The position numbers and the translations under genes are program-made. The notes beneath the pieces were generated by a model that saw only the letters and a program-made list of their open reading frames with translations, had not been told where the DNA came from and ran no database searches. A stretch of DNA of 8,899 bases from Ilumatobacteraceae bacterium (GTDB lineage: Bacteria; Actinomycetota; Acidimicrobiia; Acidimicrobiales; Ilumatobacteraceae). The stretch covers positions 1 to 8,899 of the forward strand of contig SKSP01000332.1 of assembly GCA_007122945.1 (NCBI GenBank), written 5' to 3'. This document shows positions 1 to 6,017 of this stretch, one piece after another; within the stretch, counting starts at the first letter, position 1, and every line of letters starts with the position of its first letter.

Positions 1-87
1 GGCCAGGGCGATCTGGGATCGGCCGACCCGGATCACCTCGTCGAAGAGGTGGAGCGCTTCTTGCGCGACCGCGACACCGACGACTGA
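1..87 (+). CDS. 3' end of an unidentified protein (partial)
   Basis: An open frame enters from the left edge and stops at TGA 85-87. The visible 28 residues end in an acidic amphipathic helix, DHLVEEVERFLRDRD, and a short Asp-rich tail. A C-terminal helix of this style (HxVxEVxxFL) occurs in alpha/beta hydrolases, including those fused to adenylate-cyclase-like domains, but 28 residues are too few to assign a family. The gene converges on the GlcG-like gene with only 31 bases between their stops and is not part of the phenol operon. Base use matches its neighbours. Whether this is a real gene end cannot be proven here; the helix-like composition is the main support. Confidence 0.45.
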   Translation, partial: GQGDLGSADPDHLVEEVERFLRDRDTDD

Positions 88-118
88 CCCGCCGTCGGGC
101 CGTCGTGTCCCGCGCGGT

Positions 119-547
119 TCACGCCGCCGAGCGAGCTGCGATGTCGGCGATCTCCTGGTCCTGGGCCTCGGTGGCCCCGGAGACGCCCACGGCTCCGGCG
201 ACCCGGCCGTCGGCCAGCACGGGCGCCCCGCCGCCCACCGCGATGAGCTCGTCGACCTTCGGCGCGAGACCGTGCAGCAGCGTCGGGTCGCCCAGGAACT
301 GGGCGGCGAGGGACGAGGTCGGCACGCCGGCCGCAGCGGCGGTCCAGGCCTTCTTGACGGCGACGGGCACGGAGAACTTGAACGCACCGTCCATGCGCGC
401 CGTGAGGATCGGGTCACCAGCGGGGTCGCAGACGCACACCACCACGGCCACTCCGGCAGCGTCGGCCGCCTCGATGGCAGCGGTCGCGGCGCGTTGGGCA
501 CCCGCGAGGGTGAGCCGCATCGCCGGGGCGAACGCCGGCGTGCTCAT
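119..547 (-). CDS. GlcG/HbpS-like heme-binding family protein (DUF336)
   Basis: A 142-residue protein of the GlcG/HbpS (Haem_degrading, DUF336) family, which is normally about 130-160 residues. Family marks are visible in order: an N-terminal amphipathic helix (residues 12-31), a hydrophobic strand ending in CDPAGDPI (40-47), RMDGA (51-55), VKKAWTAA (64-71), the Gly-rich GGGAPV (105-110), and VAGAVGVSGATEAQDQEIA (116-134). No signal peptide is seen, so it is probably cytoplasmic. The Met at 547 is chosen because the domain starts there; a longer open frame upstream only shadows the regulator. Its ATG overlaps the regulator stop (ATGA, 544-547), so the two are probably translationally coupled. 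Members of this family often lie in aromatic catabolic clusters. Heme binding, redox sensing and a small-molecule role have been proposed for the family. The function here is unknown; a regulatory or protective role for the pathway is inference. Confidence 0.85.
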   Translation of the reverse strand: MSTPAFAPAMRLTLAGAQRAATAAIEAADAAGVAVVVCVCDPAGDPILTARMDGAFKFSVPVAVKKAWTAAAAGVPTSSLAAQFLGDPTLLHGLAPKVDELIAVGGGAPVLADGRVAGAVGVSGATEAQDQEIADIAARSAA

Positions 548-1302
548 GTCGCGTCCCGCGGCGTGTCGGCGGGCGCCATTCGTCGCGACCCGCCGTCGCC
601 GTTCGTCGATGCCGCCGCCTCGAAGGTCCCTTCGACCTGCGCGAGCACGTCGGTGGTGCGCTGGATGTGCATCGCCGCGACCTCGCAGGCGGTGTCGACG
701 TCGCGGGCCAAGGTGGCCTCCATCAGCGCGACGTGCTCGGCGTGGACGTCGCGCGGGACCGTGCGGTCGGTGAGCGCGAACCGCCGGTAGCGCTCGGAAT
801 GATGGTGGAGGATGTCGAGCATGTGCCGGACCCAGCGCGAACGGCACGCCGCCGTGAGGGCGGCGTGGAACTGGTGGTTCCGCACCTCCCAGTCGCCGGC
901 GCTCCCGGGAACCCCCTGGTCGAGCGCCTCTTGGGCCTTGCCCAGACGGTGGAAGGCGGCGACGATGCCGGCCTCCCAGTCGTCGTCGCCCTCGGCGATG
1001 GACTCCCGCAGCGCATGGGTCTCGAGCAGGATCCGCGTCCTGCCGAGGTCCCGGAGATCGTCGATGGAGATCGGGGACACGGCGAACCCGCGCTGGCCCC
1101 GCGCGGTCACCAGACCGTCGGGGATCAGCAACGAGAGCGCTTCACGGATCGTCGACGAGCCGACGCCATAGCGCTCGCGGAGGGGTTCGACCGCCAGCTT
1201 CGCCCCGGGTTCGAGGGCGCCGCTCACGATGTCGCGACGGATCGCGTGGAGCGTCTCCTCCACGCGAGTGCGTGGTGGGGTGTCCGGGGTGGTCTCGGTC
1301 AT
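544..1302 (-). CDS. GntR/FadR-family transcriptional regulator (FCD domain), likely repressor of the phenol operon
   Basis: A 252-residue regulator. Residues 12-77 form a GntR winged helix: EETLHAIRRDIVSGALEPG, then the recognition-helix signature SSTIREALSLLIPDGLV (49-65) and the wing RGQRGFAV. Residues about 82-222 are an all-helical FCD ligand domain, with R90..E94 near its start and candidate metal/ligand residues N142, H146 (NHQFH), H190 and H212. Position 142 is Asn where many FCD proteins have Asp. The last 25 residues are a disordered-looking tail. The start is backed by GAGGTG two bases upstream (1305-1310 on the plus strand). It is divergent from dmpK across 182 bases that contain a strong palindrome. 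GntR-type AphS and PhcS repress comparable phenol hydroxylase operons in Comamonas testosteroni, so repression relieved by a pathway compound is the likely role. Ligand and sign of control are inferred. Confidence 0.92.
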   Translation of the reverse strand: MTETTPDTPPRTRVEETLHAIRRDIVSGALEPGAKLAVEPLRERYGVGSSTIREALSLLIPDGLVTARGQRGFAVSPISIDDLRDLGRTRILLETHALRESIAEGDDDWEAGIVAAFHRLGKAQEALDQGVPGSAGDWEVRNHQFHAALTAACRSRWVRHMLDILHHHSERYRRFALTDRTVPRDVHAEHVALMEATLARDVDTACEVAAMHIQRTTDVLAQVEGTFEAAASTNGDGGSRRMAPADTPRDAT

Positions 1303-1358
1303 GGCACCTCGAATCTATCCGCGCATCGTCCCGCTGAAGAGGGATTCAGCCTCGACGA

Positions 1359-1400
1359 CAGATATGTAAGCAGAATCTCAGAGATTTTGCAATCTATCTG
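1359..1400. promoter_or_regulatory. Candidate operator: nested palindrome in the divergent control region
   Basis: The core at 1370-1390 is an inverted repeat centred on 1380: GCA-n-AATCTC, central base, GAGATT-n-TGC, with 9 of 10 positions paired in each arm. An outer pair, CAGATA (1359-1364) and TATCTG (1395-1400), is centred at 1379.5, almost the same axis. The patch is clearly more AT-rich than the surrounding DNA. Position and symmetry fit a binding site for the dimeric GntR regulator transcribed away from it. The bases do not match the common FCD half-site TNGT/ACNA, so the assignment rests on symmetry and location only. Confidence 0.6.
1363..1392 (-). promoter_or_regulatory. Weak candidate promoter for the regulator gene
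   Basis: Read on the minus strand, TTGCAA (1392-1387) could be a -35 box and TACATA (1368-1363) a -10 box, 18 bases apart, leaving a leader of roughly 50 bases before the regulator start. Both boxes are poor matches to consensus. The 21-base palindrome would fill the spacer, which would suit autorepression. No convincing plus-strand sigma-70 or sigma-54 promoter for dmpK was found. Confidence 0.25.
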
Positions 1401-1484
1401 AGACACCTCTTGACGTCGGGAATTCCGTGGACTTGACTGAGGGACGTCGCCGGACGAACGGTCGACATGGGACGAAGGGGTGAC

Positions 1485-1715
1485 ATGGCCGACTGGGCTG
1501 ATTGGGGAGACGCAACCGTCCGGGTGACCGGGATCAAGCGGGAGCGCTTCGTCGAGTTCGAGTTCGCACTCGGGCCCGAGCTCTCCGTCGAACTCGTCAT
1601 GCCGTACCCGGAGTTCCGGCGGTTCTGCGAGGAACACCACGTCCGCCTGCTGCCGGGCGACGAGGAAGCCGTGCTGGCCCTCGACCGGCTGATGGAGCAC
1701 CAGGAGTCGTCATGA
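1485..1715 (+). CDS. dmpK: Phenol hydroxylase assembly protein DmpK (P0)
   Basis: A 76-residue protein of the phenol hydroxylase subunit P0 family (DmpK, about 90 residues in Pseudomonas). It is not part of the active oxygenase; in characterised systems it helps assemble iron into the apo-oxygenase and can inhibit if in excess. The family core is visible: VRVTGIKRERFVEFEF (12-27), then LGPELSVELVMPYPEFRRFCEEHHV (29-53), corresponding to the KFVEFDFA..PELFVELVLP..AF.KFC stretch of DmpK. ATG 1485 is preferred because GAAGGGG (1474-1480) lies four bases upstream; an in-frame ATG at 1467 would add six residues but has no good ribosome site. It is the first gene of the operon. Its stop overlaps the ATG of a 15-codon mini-ORF (ATGA, 1712-1715). 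The short N-terminus relative to DmpK is the only oddity. Confidence 0.88.
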   Translation: MADWADWGDATVRVTGIKRERFVEFEFALGPELSVELVMPYPEFRRFCEEHHVRLLPGDEEAVLALDRLMEHQESS

Positions 1716-1753
1716 AAGAGCCCGTCATGAAGGAGCCCATCGTGAAGGAGATG
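1709..1753 (+). repeat. 15-base tandem repeat, three units, at the dmpK/dmpL junction
   Basis: Units at 1709-1723 (GTCATGAAAGAGCCC), 1724-1738 (one base different) and 1739-1753 (diverged, GTG in place of ATG). Each unit carries a purine-rich Shine-Dalgarno-like core, AAAGAG or AAGGAG; the last (1745-1750) lies five bases before the dmpL ATG and is its ribosome site. The first unit begins in the last sense codons of dmpK and contains its TGA. Because 15 is a multiple of three, the units keep one reading frame, which encodes MKEPV-MKEPI-VKEMA. Confidence 0.85.
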
Positions 1754-1759
1754 GCATGA
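1712..1759 (+). CDS. Possible 15-codon coupling peptide between dmpK and dmpL
   Basis: ATG 1712 opens a frame of 15 codons, MKEPVMKEPIVKEMA, ending at TGA 1757-1759. Its start overlaps the dmpK stop as ATGA (1712-1715), and its stop overlaps the dmpL start as ATGA (1756-1759). A ribosome ending dmpK could therefore re-initiate twice to reach dmpL. The peptide is a product of the 15-base tandem repeat and resembles no protein I know. The sequence shows the arrangement directly; translation and any function are speculative. A plausible alternative is that it is merely the by-product of repeated ribosome-binding sites. Confidence 0.3.
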   Translation: MKEPVMKEPIVKEMA

Positions 1760-2754
1760 ACGTCGACATCAAGGCCGAGGATTTCACCCCGCGGCGCCAC
1801 ACCTACAGCAACGTGGCCCGTCGTTACGGCGAGGACCGTCCCGCATCTCGTTACGACGAAGCGACGTACGACCTCCAGGCCACCACCAACTTCCACTACC
1901 GGCCGTTGTGGGCGCCCGAGTTCGAGATCTTCGACACCCGCCGCACCGCCGTGGTGATGGAGGACTGGTACGCATTCGACGACCCGCGGCAGTTCTACTA
2001 CGCCACGTACAACATCAGTCGGGCGAACATGAACGCCGCTGCCGACCGCGCCTTCGAGTTCGTCGACCAACGCGACCTGATGAGCCGCGTGGAGCCGGGC
2101 TGGCTCGAGACCGTCCGTCACTACCTGGTGCCCGTCCGGCACTTCGAGTGGGCCGCCGACCTGAACAGCCTCCGGATCACCGACTACGGCTACGGCACCC
2201 GCGTGACCTCGGCCGCCATGTTCGCCGCGGCCGACCGTCTCGGCATGGCGCAGCTGCTCACCCGGATCGGACTGGTGCTCGACGGCTACGACGAGGCCGG
2301 CCTCCAGACGGCCCGTACGGCATGGCTCGAGGCGCCGGATTGGCAAGGGGTGCGCCGGCTGGCGGAGGACACCCTCGTCATCGACGACTGGTTCGAGACG
2401 TTCGTCGCCCAGTACCTCGCCGCCGACGGCATGCTGCACCCGCTCGTGTACGGCGTCTTCGACGACGCCGGGCTCGACCACGGCGCCACCGCCGTCTCGA
2501 TGATGTGCGAGTTCATGGTCGACTGGCTGAAGGACAACGCCCGCTGGGTCGACGCGCTCGTGCAGGTGGCCGCCGCGGAGTCGCCCGAGAACGCCGAGCT
2601 GATCAGCGGTTGGTACCGCACCTGGCGTGATCGTGCCGTCGAGGCCGTGTCCCCGCTGGCCACCACCGTGCTCGGCGACGCGGGTGACTCCAGCGTCGGC
2701 ACCATCAAGGACGCGCTCGACGCCCGGGCGACCGGCCTGGGCCTCGAGGCCTGA
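1756..2754 (+). CDS. dmpL: Phenol hydroxylase beta subunit DmpL (P1)
   Basis: A 332-residue protein matching the length of DmpL (about 331). It is the non-metal beta subunit of the (alpha-beta-gamma)2 soluble diiron phenol hydroxylase and packs against the DmpN alpha subunit. It has the helical ferritin-like fold of the Phenol_Hydrox family without the ExxH iron motifs. Recognisable stretches include the N-terminal TYSNVARRYGEDRPASRYDEATYD (residues 16-39), DWYAFDDPRQFYYATYN (70-86), and the C-terminal-half segment DWFETFVAQYLAADGMLHPLVYG. The start at 1756 has AAGGAG five bases upstream and overlaps the mini-ORF stop. dmpM follows after 11 bases. The C-terminus looks complete and nothing appears broken. 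Confidence 0.95.
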   Translation: MNVDIKAEDFTPRRHTYSNVARRYGEDRPASRYDEATYDLQATTNFHYRPLWAPEFEIFDTRRTAVVMEDWYAFDDPRQFYYATYNISRANMNAAADRAFEFVDQRDLMSRVEPGWLETVRHYLVPVRHFEWAADLNSLRITDYGYGTRVTSAAMFAAADRLGMAQLLTRIGLVLDGYDEAGLQTARTAWLEAPDWQGVRRLAEDTLVIDDWFETFVAQYLAADGMLHPLVYGVFDDAGLDHGATAVSMMCEFMVDWLKDNARWVDALVQVAAAESPENAELISGWYRTWRDRAVEAVSPLATTVLGDAGDSSVGTIKDALDARATGLGLEA

Positions 2755-2765
2755 GAGGAAACGAC

Positions 2766-3038
2766 ATGAGCACCAACAACGTGTCCATCACCCTGCAGAA
2801 CACCGAGGACGCCCGCCCGATCGTCGAGGCGATCACCGCGGACAACCCCGACGCCACCGTGCACCACTACCCGGCGATGGTGAAGATCGACTGCCCCGGT
2901 CATCTGACCATCAGCGCCGAGTCGGTCGGCGAGCGACTCGGCCGCGACTGGGACCCACAAGAGCTCCACCTGAGCGTGATCTCGCTCTCGGGGAACATCG
3001 ACGAAGACGACGACCACTTCGACCTCTCCTGGAACTGA
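2766..3038 (+). CDS. dmpM: Phenol hydroxylase effector/regulatory protein DmpM (P2)
   Basis: A 90-residue protein, exactly the usual size of DmpM and a member of the MmoB/DmpM family. The cofactor-free effector docks on the oxygenase and tunes the diiron site and electron transfer so that NADH use is coupled to hydroxylation. Family traits visible: an N-terminal VSITLQNTEDARPIVEAI strand-helix unit (6-23), VHHYPAMVKIDCPGHLTIS (32-50), which is the conserved region around the docking face, and a C-terminal acidic stretch IDEDDDHFDLSWN (78-90). A purine-rich GAGAGGAAA lies just before the ATG and overlaps the dmpL end. The dmpN start follows seven bases after its stop, and the dmpN Shine-Dalgarno GAGG (3037-3040) overlaps this stop codon. 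Confidence 0.95.
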   Translation: MSTNNVSITLQNTEDARPIVEAITADNPDATVHHYPAMVKIDCPGHLTISAESVGERLGRDWDPQELHLSVISLSGNIDEDDDHFDLSWN

Positions 3039-3045
3039 GGACATC

Positions 3046-4563
3046 ATGGCCAAAAAGATCCCGCTCAAGCGCAAGTACGAGATGATGACCCGTGGTCTGG
3101 CGTGGGACACGACGTACCAGGACATGGACGACGTGTACCCCTACGACAAGTTCGAGGGCATCAAGATCCACGACTGGGACGCCTGGGAGGACCCGTTCCG
3201 GCTCACCCAGGACGCCTACTGGAAGTACCAGGCCGAGAAGGAGCGCAAGCTCTACGCCGTCATCGACTCCTTCGCCCAGAACAACGGGCAGCTGGGGCTC
3301 AGCGACGCCCGCTACCTCGGGGCGCTCAAGCTGTTCCTCACCGGCGTCAGCCCGCTCGAGTACCAGGCCCACCGACACTTCGCGCACCTCGCCCGCAACA
3401 TCCGCGGCACCGGTGCCCAGGTGGCCGCGCAGATGCAGTCGATCGACGAGCTGCGCCACGCGCAGACCCAGATCCACGCCATCAGCCACTACAACAAGTA
3501 CTTCGACGGGCTGCACGACTTCACCCACATGCACGACCGGGTCTGGTACCTGTCGGTGCCGAAGTCGTTCTTCGACGATGCCGTCTCGGCGGGGCCGTTC
3601 GAGTTCTTCACCGCCATCTCGTTCAGCTTCGAGTACGTGCTCACCAACCTGCTGTTCGTGCCGTTCATGTCGGGGGCCGCGTACAACGGCGACCTGGCGA
3701 CGGTCACGTTCGGGTTCAGCGCGCAGTCCGACGAGTCCCGCCACATGACCCTCGGGCTCGAGGTCATCAAGTTCCTGCTCGAGCAGGACGAGGCGAACGT
3801 GCCGATCATCCAGCACTGGATCGACAAGTGGTTCTGGCGGGGCCACCGGCTGCTCAGCCTCGTCGGGATGATGATGGACTACATGCTCCCCAAGAAGATC
3901 ATGTCCTGGAAGGACGCGTGGGAGATGTACTTCGAGGAGCAGGGCGGCGCGTTGTTCGAGGACCTCGCCCGCTACGGCATCCGTCCGCCGATGCACGCCG
4001 AGCAGGCGAACAACGAGAAGCATCGCATCAGCCACGAGGTGTGGGCGATCTTCTACCAGTACACGCACGCCGCCGGCTTCCACACCTGGGACATCGACGA
4101 CGAGCACAAGGCGTGGCTGTCCGCGGAGTACCCCGACACCTTCGACAAGTACTACCGCCCGCGGCTCGACCTGTGGAAGCAGATGGCCGCCGACGGCAAC
4201 CGCTACTACAACATGGCGTTGCCGCAGCTGTGCCAGGTGTGCCAGATCCCGATGGGCTTCACCGAACCCGACGATCCGACCACCATCTGCTTCCGCTCAC
4301 GTGAGTACCAGGGCGATCGGTACCACTTCTGCAGCGACGGGTGTCAGTACATCTTCGACCACGAGCCCGAGAAGTACATCCAGGCGTGGTTGCCCGTGCA
4401 CCAGATCTTCCAGGGCAACTGCGGTGGGGCCGAGATCCCCGACGTCTTGAACTGGTACCACCTGAACCTCGGGGTCGACAACATGGCCTACGAGGGCTCG
4501 GCCGAAGAGAAGATCTGGAACGACTGGATGGCGACGCGCCGTGTCGGCGCCGCCCGGACCTGA
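3046..4563 (+). CDS. dmpN: Phenol hydroxylase diiron alpha subunit DmpN (P3)
   Basis: A 505-residue catalytic subunit of the bacterial multicomponent monooxygenase family, which hydroxylates phenol to catechol with O2. All six expected iron ligands are visible: E105 (SPLEYQAH), E135 and H138 (IDELRH), E196 (FSFEYV), E230 and H233 (SDESRH). Residue spacing matches that of known phenol hydroxylases almost exactly. The active-site helices lie in residues 85-260. The C-terminal third has a YHS-like zinc module with CQVC (C396, C399) and CSDGC (C429, C433), typical of DmpN-type alpha subunits, and the conserved ending IPDVLNWYHLNLGVDNMAYEGS (464-485). The length fits the family (about 510). Substrate range (phenol, cresols or other aromatics) cannot be read from sequence alone. 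dmpO follows after 12 bases. Confidence 0.97.
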   Translation: MAKKIPLKRKYEMMTRGLAWDTTYQDMDDVYPYDKFEGIKIHDWDAWEDPFRLTQDAYWKYQAEKERKLYAVIDSFAQNNGQLGLSDARYLGALKLFLTGVSPLEYQAHRHFAHLARNIRGTGAQVAAQMQSIDELRHAQTQIHAISHYNKYFDGLHDFTHMHDRVWYLSVPKSFFDDAVSAGPFEFFTAISFSFEYVLTNLLFVPFMSGAAYNGDLATVTFGFSAQSDESRHMTLGLEVIKFLLEQDEANVPIIQHWIDKWFWRGHRLLSLVGMMMDYMLPKKIMSWKDAWEMYFEEQGGALFEDLARYGIRPPMHAEQANNEKHRISHEVWAIFYQYTHAAGFHTWDIDDEHKAWLSAEYPDTFDKYYRPRLDLWKQMAADGNRYYNMALPQLCQVCQIPMGFTEPDDPTTICFRSREYQGDRYHFCSDGCQYIFDHEPEKYIQAWLPVHQIFQGNCGGAEIPDVLNWYHLNLGVDNMAYEGSAEEKIWNDWMATRRVGAART

Positions 4564-4575
4564 ACGGAGCATGTC

Positions 4576-4938
4576 ATGGCCGTCACCGCGCTGAAGCCCG
4601 GATACACGGGGCAGAACCTCGACGCCGTCGAGAACTTCGGACCCAACCAACTGGTGTACCTCCACTGGGAGAAGCACCTGATGTTCTGCGCCGCGCTGGC
4701 GTTCCCGTTCCCACCCGAGATGCCGTTCGGGGCGATCGTGGGCGAGGTGCTGCCGCAGTTCTACGGCCCCCACCCCGACTTCGAGAAGATCGACTGGTCG
4801 ACGGTGCGCTGGACGCTCGACGGCGAGGACTTCGTCCCCGACCTCGAGGCCTCGATCGGTTCACAGGGCGTGGGTCACAAGTCGATGCTGCGCTTCTGGA
4901 CCCCTGGCCTCGACGGCCTCGGCGACTCGGGCGCCTGA
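4576..4938 (+). CDS. dmpO: Phenol hydroxylase gamma subunit DmpO (P4)
   Basis: A 120-residue protein of the Phenol_monoox family, matching DmpO in length (about 119). It is the small third subunit of the oxygenase and has no cofactor. Visible family segments are MAVTALKPGYTGQNLDAVENFG (1-22), LVYLHWEKHLMFCAALAFPFPPEMPFGAI (26-54), LPQFYGPHPDFEKIDW (59-74) and GVGHKSMLRFWTPGL (98-112). The ATG is preceded by CGGAG six bases upstream, within the spacer after dmpN. A nearby ATG at 4571 is out of frame. The reductase gene starts 14 bases after its stop. Confidence 0.95.
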   Translation: MAVTALKPGYTGQNLDAVENFGPNQLVYLHWEKHLMFCAALAFPFPPEMPFGAIVGEVLPQFYGPHPDFEKIDWSTVRWTLDGEDFVPDLEASIGSQGVGHKSMLRFWTPGLDGLGDSGA

Positions 4939-4952
4939 ACGGGACCTCCCAC

Positions 4953-6017
4953 GTGAAGCGCACCGTCACCGTCGAACCCATCGAGGAGACCGTCGAGCTG
5001 GCCGACGGCCAGACGATCCTCGACGCCTGCCTGCGAGCAGGCGTGTGGCTGCCGCACGCCTGTGGGCACGGCCTGTGCGGCACCTGCAAGGTCGAGGTGC
5101 TCGACGGCGACGTCGATCACGGCGCCGCGTCGCCGTTCGCGCTGATGGACTTCGAGCGCGAGGAGGGGTTCACGCTGGCGTGCTCCGCGACGGCCCGCTC
5201 CGACCTCGTGATCGAGGCGGACATCGACATCGACCCCGACGCCGTGATCCGGCCCGTCCGCGATCACGTCGGACGGGTCAGCCGGCTCGAGCACCTCACG
5301 AGCGACATCCTCGGGATCTGGATCACCGTCGACGACGGCATGGAGTTCCAAGCCGGCCAGTACCTCAACCTGACGGTGGAGGGCGTCGACGGTCCGCGGG
5401 CGTTCTCGTTCGCGAACAGCCCGTCGACGACGCACGAGGTCGAGCTGCACGTCCGCCTCGTGCCCGGTGGCGCGGCCACGCCCAAGCTCCACACGGAGCT
5501 GTCGGTCGGTGACAAGGTGCGGTTCAGCGGCCCGTACGGTCGCTTCTTCGTGCGACGCTCCGCCGAGAAGCCGATGCTGTTCCTCGCCGGCGGCTCGGGC
5601 CTGTCGAGCCCGAAGTCGATGGTGCTCGACCTGCTCGAGACCGGATGTGCGCACCCGATCACGCTCGTCCACGGGGTGCGCACGAGTGCCGACGCCTACT
5701 TCGGTGATCTGTTCCGGTCGCTCGAGGCCGAGCACCCCAACTTCCGGTACGTCCCCGCGCTCAGCCAGCCCGGCGAGACCGACGCCGGCTGGACCGGGGA
5801 GACCGGGTTCGTGCACGAGGTCGCCGAACGGCTCTTCGACGGGTCGTTCAAGGGCATGTCCGCCTACCTGTGCGGCCCGCCCCCCATGATCGAGGCCTGC
5901 ATCCGCACGCTCATGAAGGGCCGGCTGTTCGAGCGGGACATCTTCACCGAGCGCTTCGTGACCGCCGCCGACGGCGAATCCGGCCTGTCGAAGAGCCCCC
6001 TGTTCAAGCGGGTGTGA
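4953..6017 (+). CDS. dmpP: Phenol hydroxylase NADH reductase DmpP (P5), [2Fe-2S]/FAD
   Basis: A 354-residue reductase, matching DmpP (353). It takes electrons from NADH through FAD and a [2Fe-2S] cluster to the DmpN diiron site. Residues 1-90 are a plant-type ferredoxin with C37, C42, C45 (CGHGLCGTC) and C77. Residues about 103-200 form the FAD domain, with RAFSFA (149-154) in the RxYS position and the flavin-binding region GPYGRF (193-198). Residues 205-335 form the NADH domain with LAGGSGLSSP (211-220) and CGPPPM (307-312). GTG at 4953 is chosen because it lies exactly at the start of the ferredoxin domain and follows the dmpO stop; earlier in-frame starts would run inside dmpO. The ribosome site is weak. 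The stop overlaps a GTG of the next gene (GTGA). Confidence 0.95.
   Translation: MKRTVTVEPIEETVELADGQTILDACLRAGVWLPHACGHGLCGTCKVEVLDGDVDHGAASPFALMDFEREEGFTLACSATARSDLVIEADIDIDPDAVIRPVRDHVGRVSRLEHLTSDILGIWITVDDGMEFQAGQYLNLTVEGVDGPRAFSFANSPSTTHEVELHVRLVPGGAATPKLHTELSVGDKVRFSGPYGRFFVRRSAEKPMLFLAGGSGLSSPKSMVLDLLETGCAHPITLVHGVRTSADAYFGDLFRSLEAEHPNFRYVPALSQPGETDAGWTGETGFVHEVAERLFDGSFKGMSAYLCGPPPMIEACIRTLMKGRLFERDIFTERFVTAADGESGLSKSPLFKRV

Noticed and set aside
88..99. CCCG-CCGT-CGGG hairpin between the convergent gene ends as a terminator.
   Set aside because: The stem is only four base pairs, there is no T-run on either strand, and such pairs are common by chance in GC-rich DNA.
548..847. N-terminal extension of the GlcG-like protein to position 847.
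   Set aside because: The added 100 residues are Arg/His/Ala-rich out-of-frame translation of the GntR gene; the family domain begins at the Met at 547.
1303..1320. TGGCAC at 1303-1308 as a -24 element of a sigma-54 promoter.
   Set aside because: No TTGC-type -12 element follows at the right spacing (the bases there are ATCT), and it overlaps the ribosome site of the regulator on the other strand.
1410..1438. TTGACG (1410-1415) and TTGACT (1433-1438) as -35 boxes for dmpK.
   Set aside because: No acceptable -10 box lies 16-18 bases downstream of either. A plus-strand promoter must exist in this region but I cannot place it.
1467..1484. Earlier dmpK start at ATG 1467.
   Set aside because: It is possible but lacks a Shine-Dalgarno sequence, while ATG 1485 has GAAGGGG at good spacing and the extra residues (MGRRGD) match nothing in the family.
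2911..4107. Long minus-strand open frames opposite the operon (for example 2911-4107, 4875-6038 and 7375-8847).
   Set aside because: They mirror strongly supported plus-strand genes, are rich in Arg, Gly, Val, His and Asp as expected for antisense reading of GC-biased codons, and show no recognisable domains.
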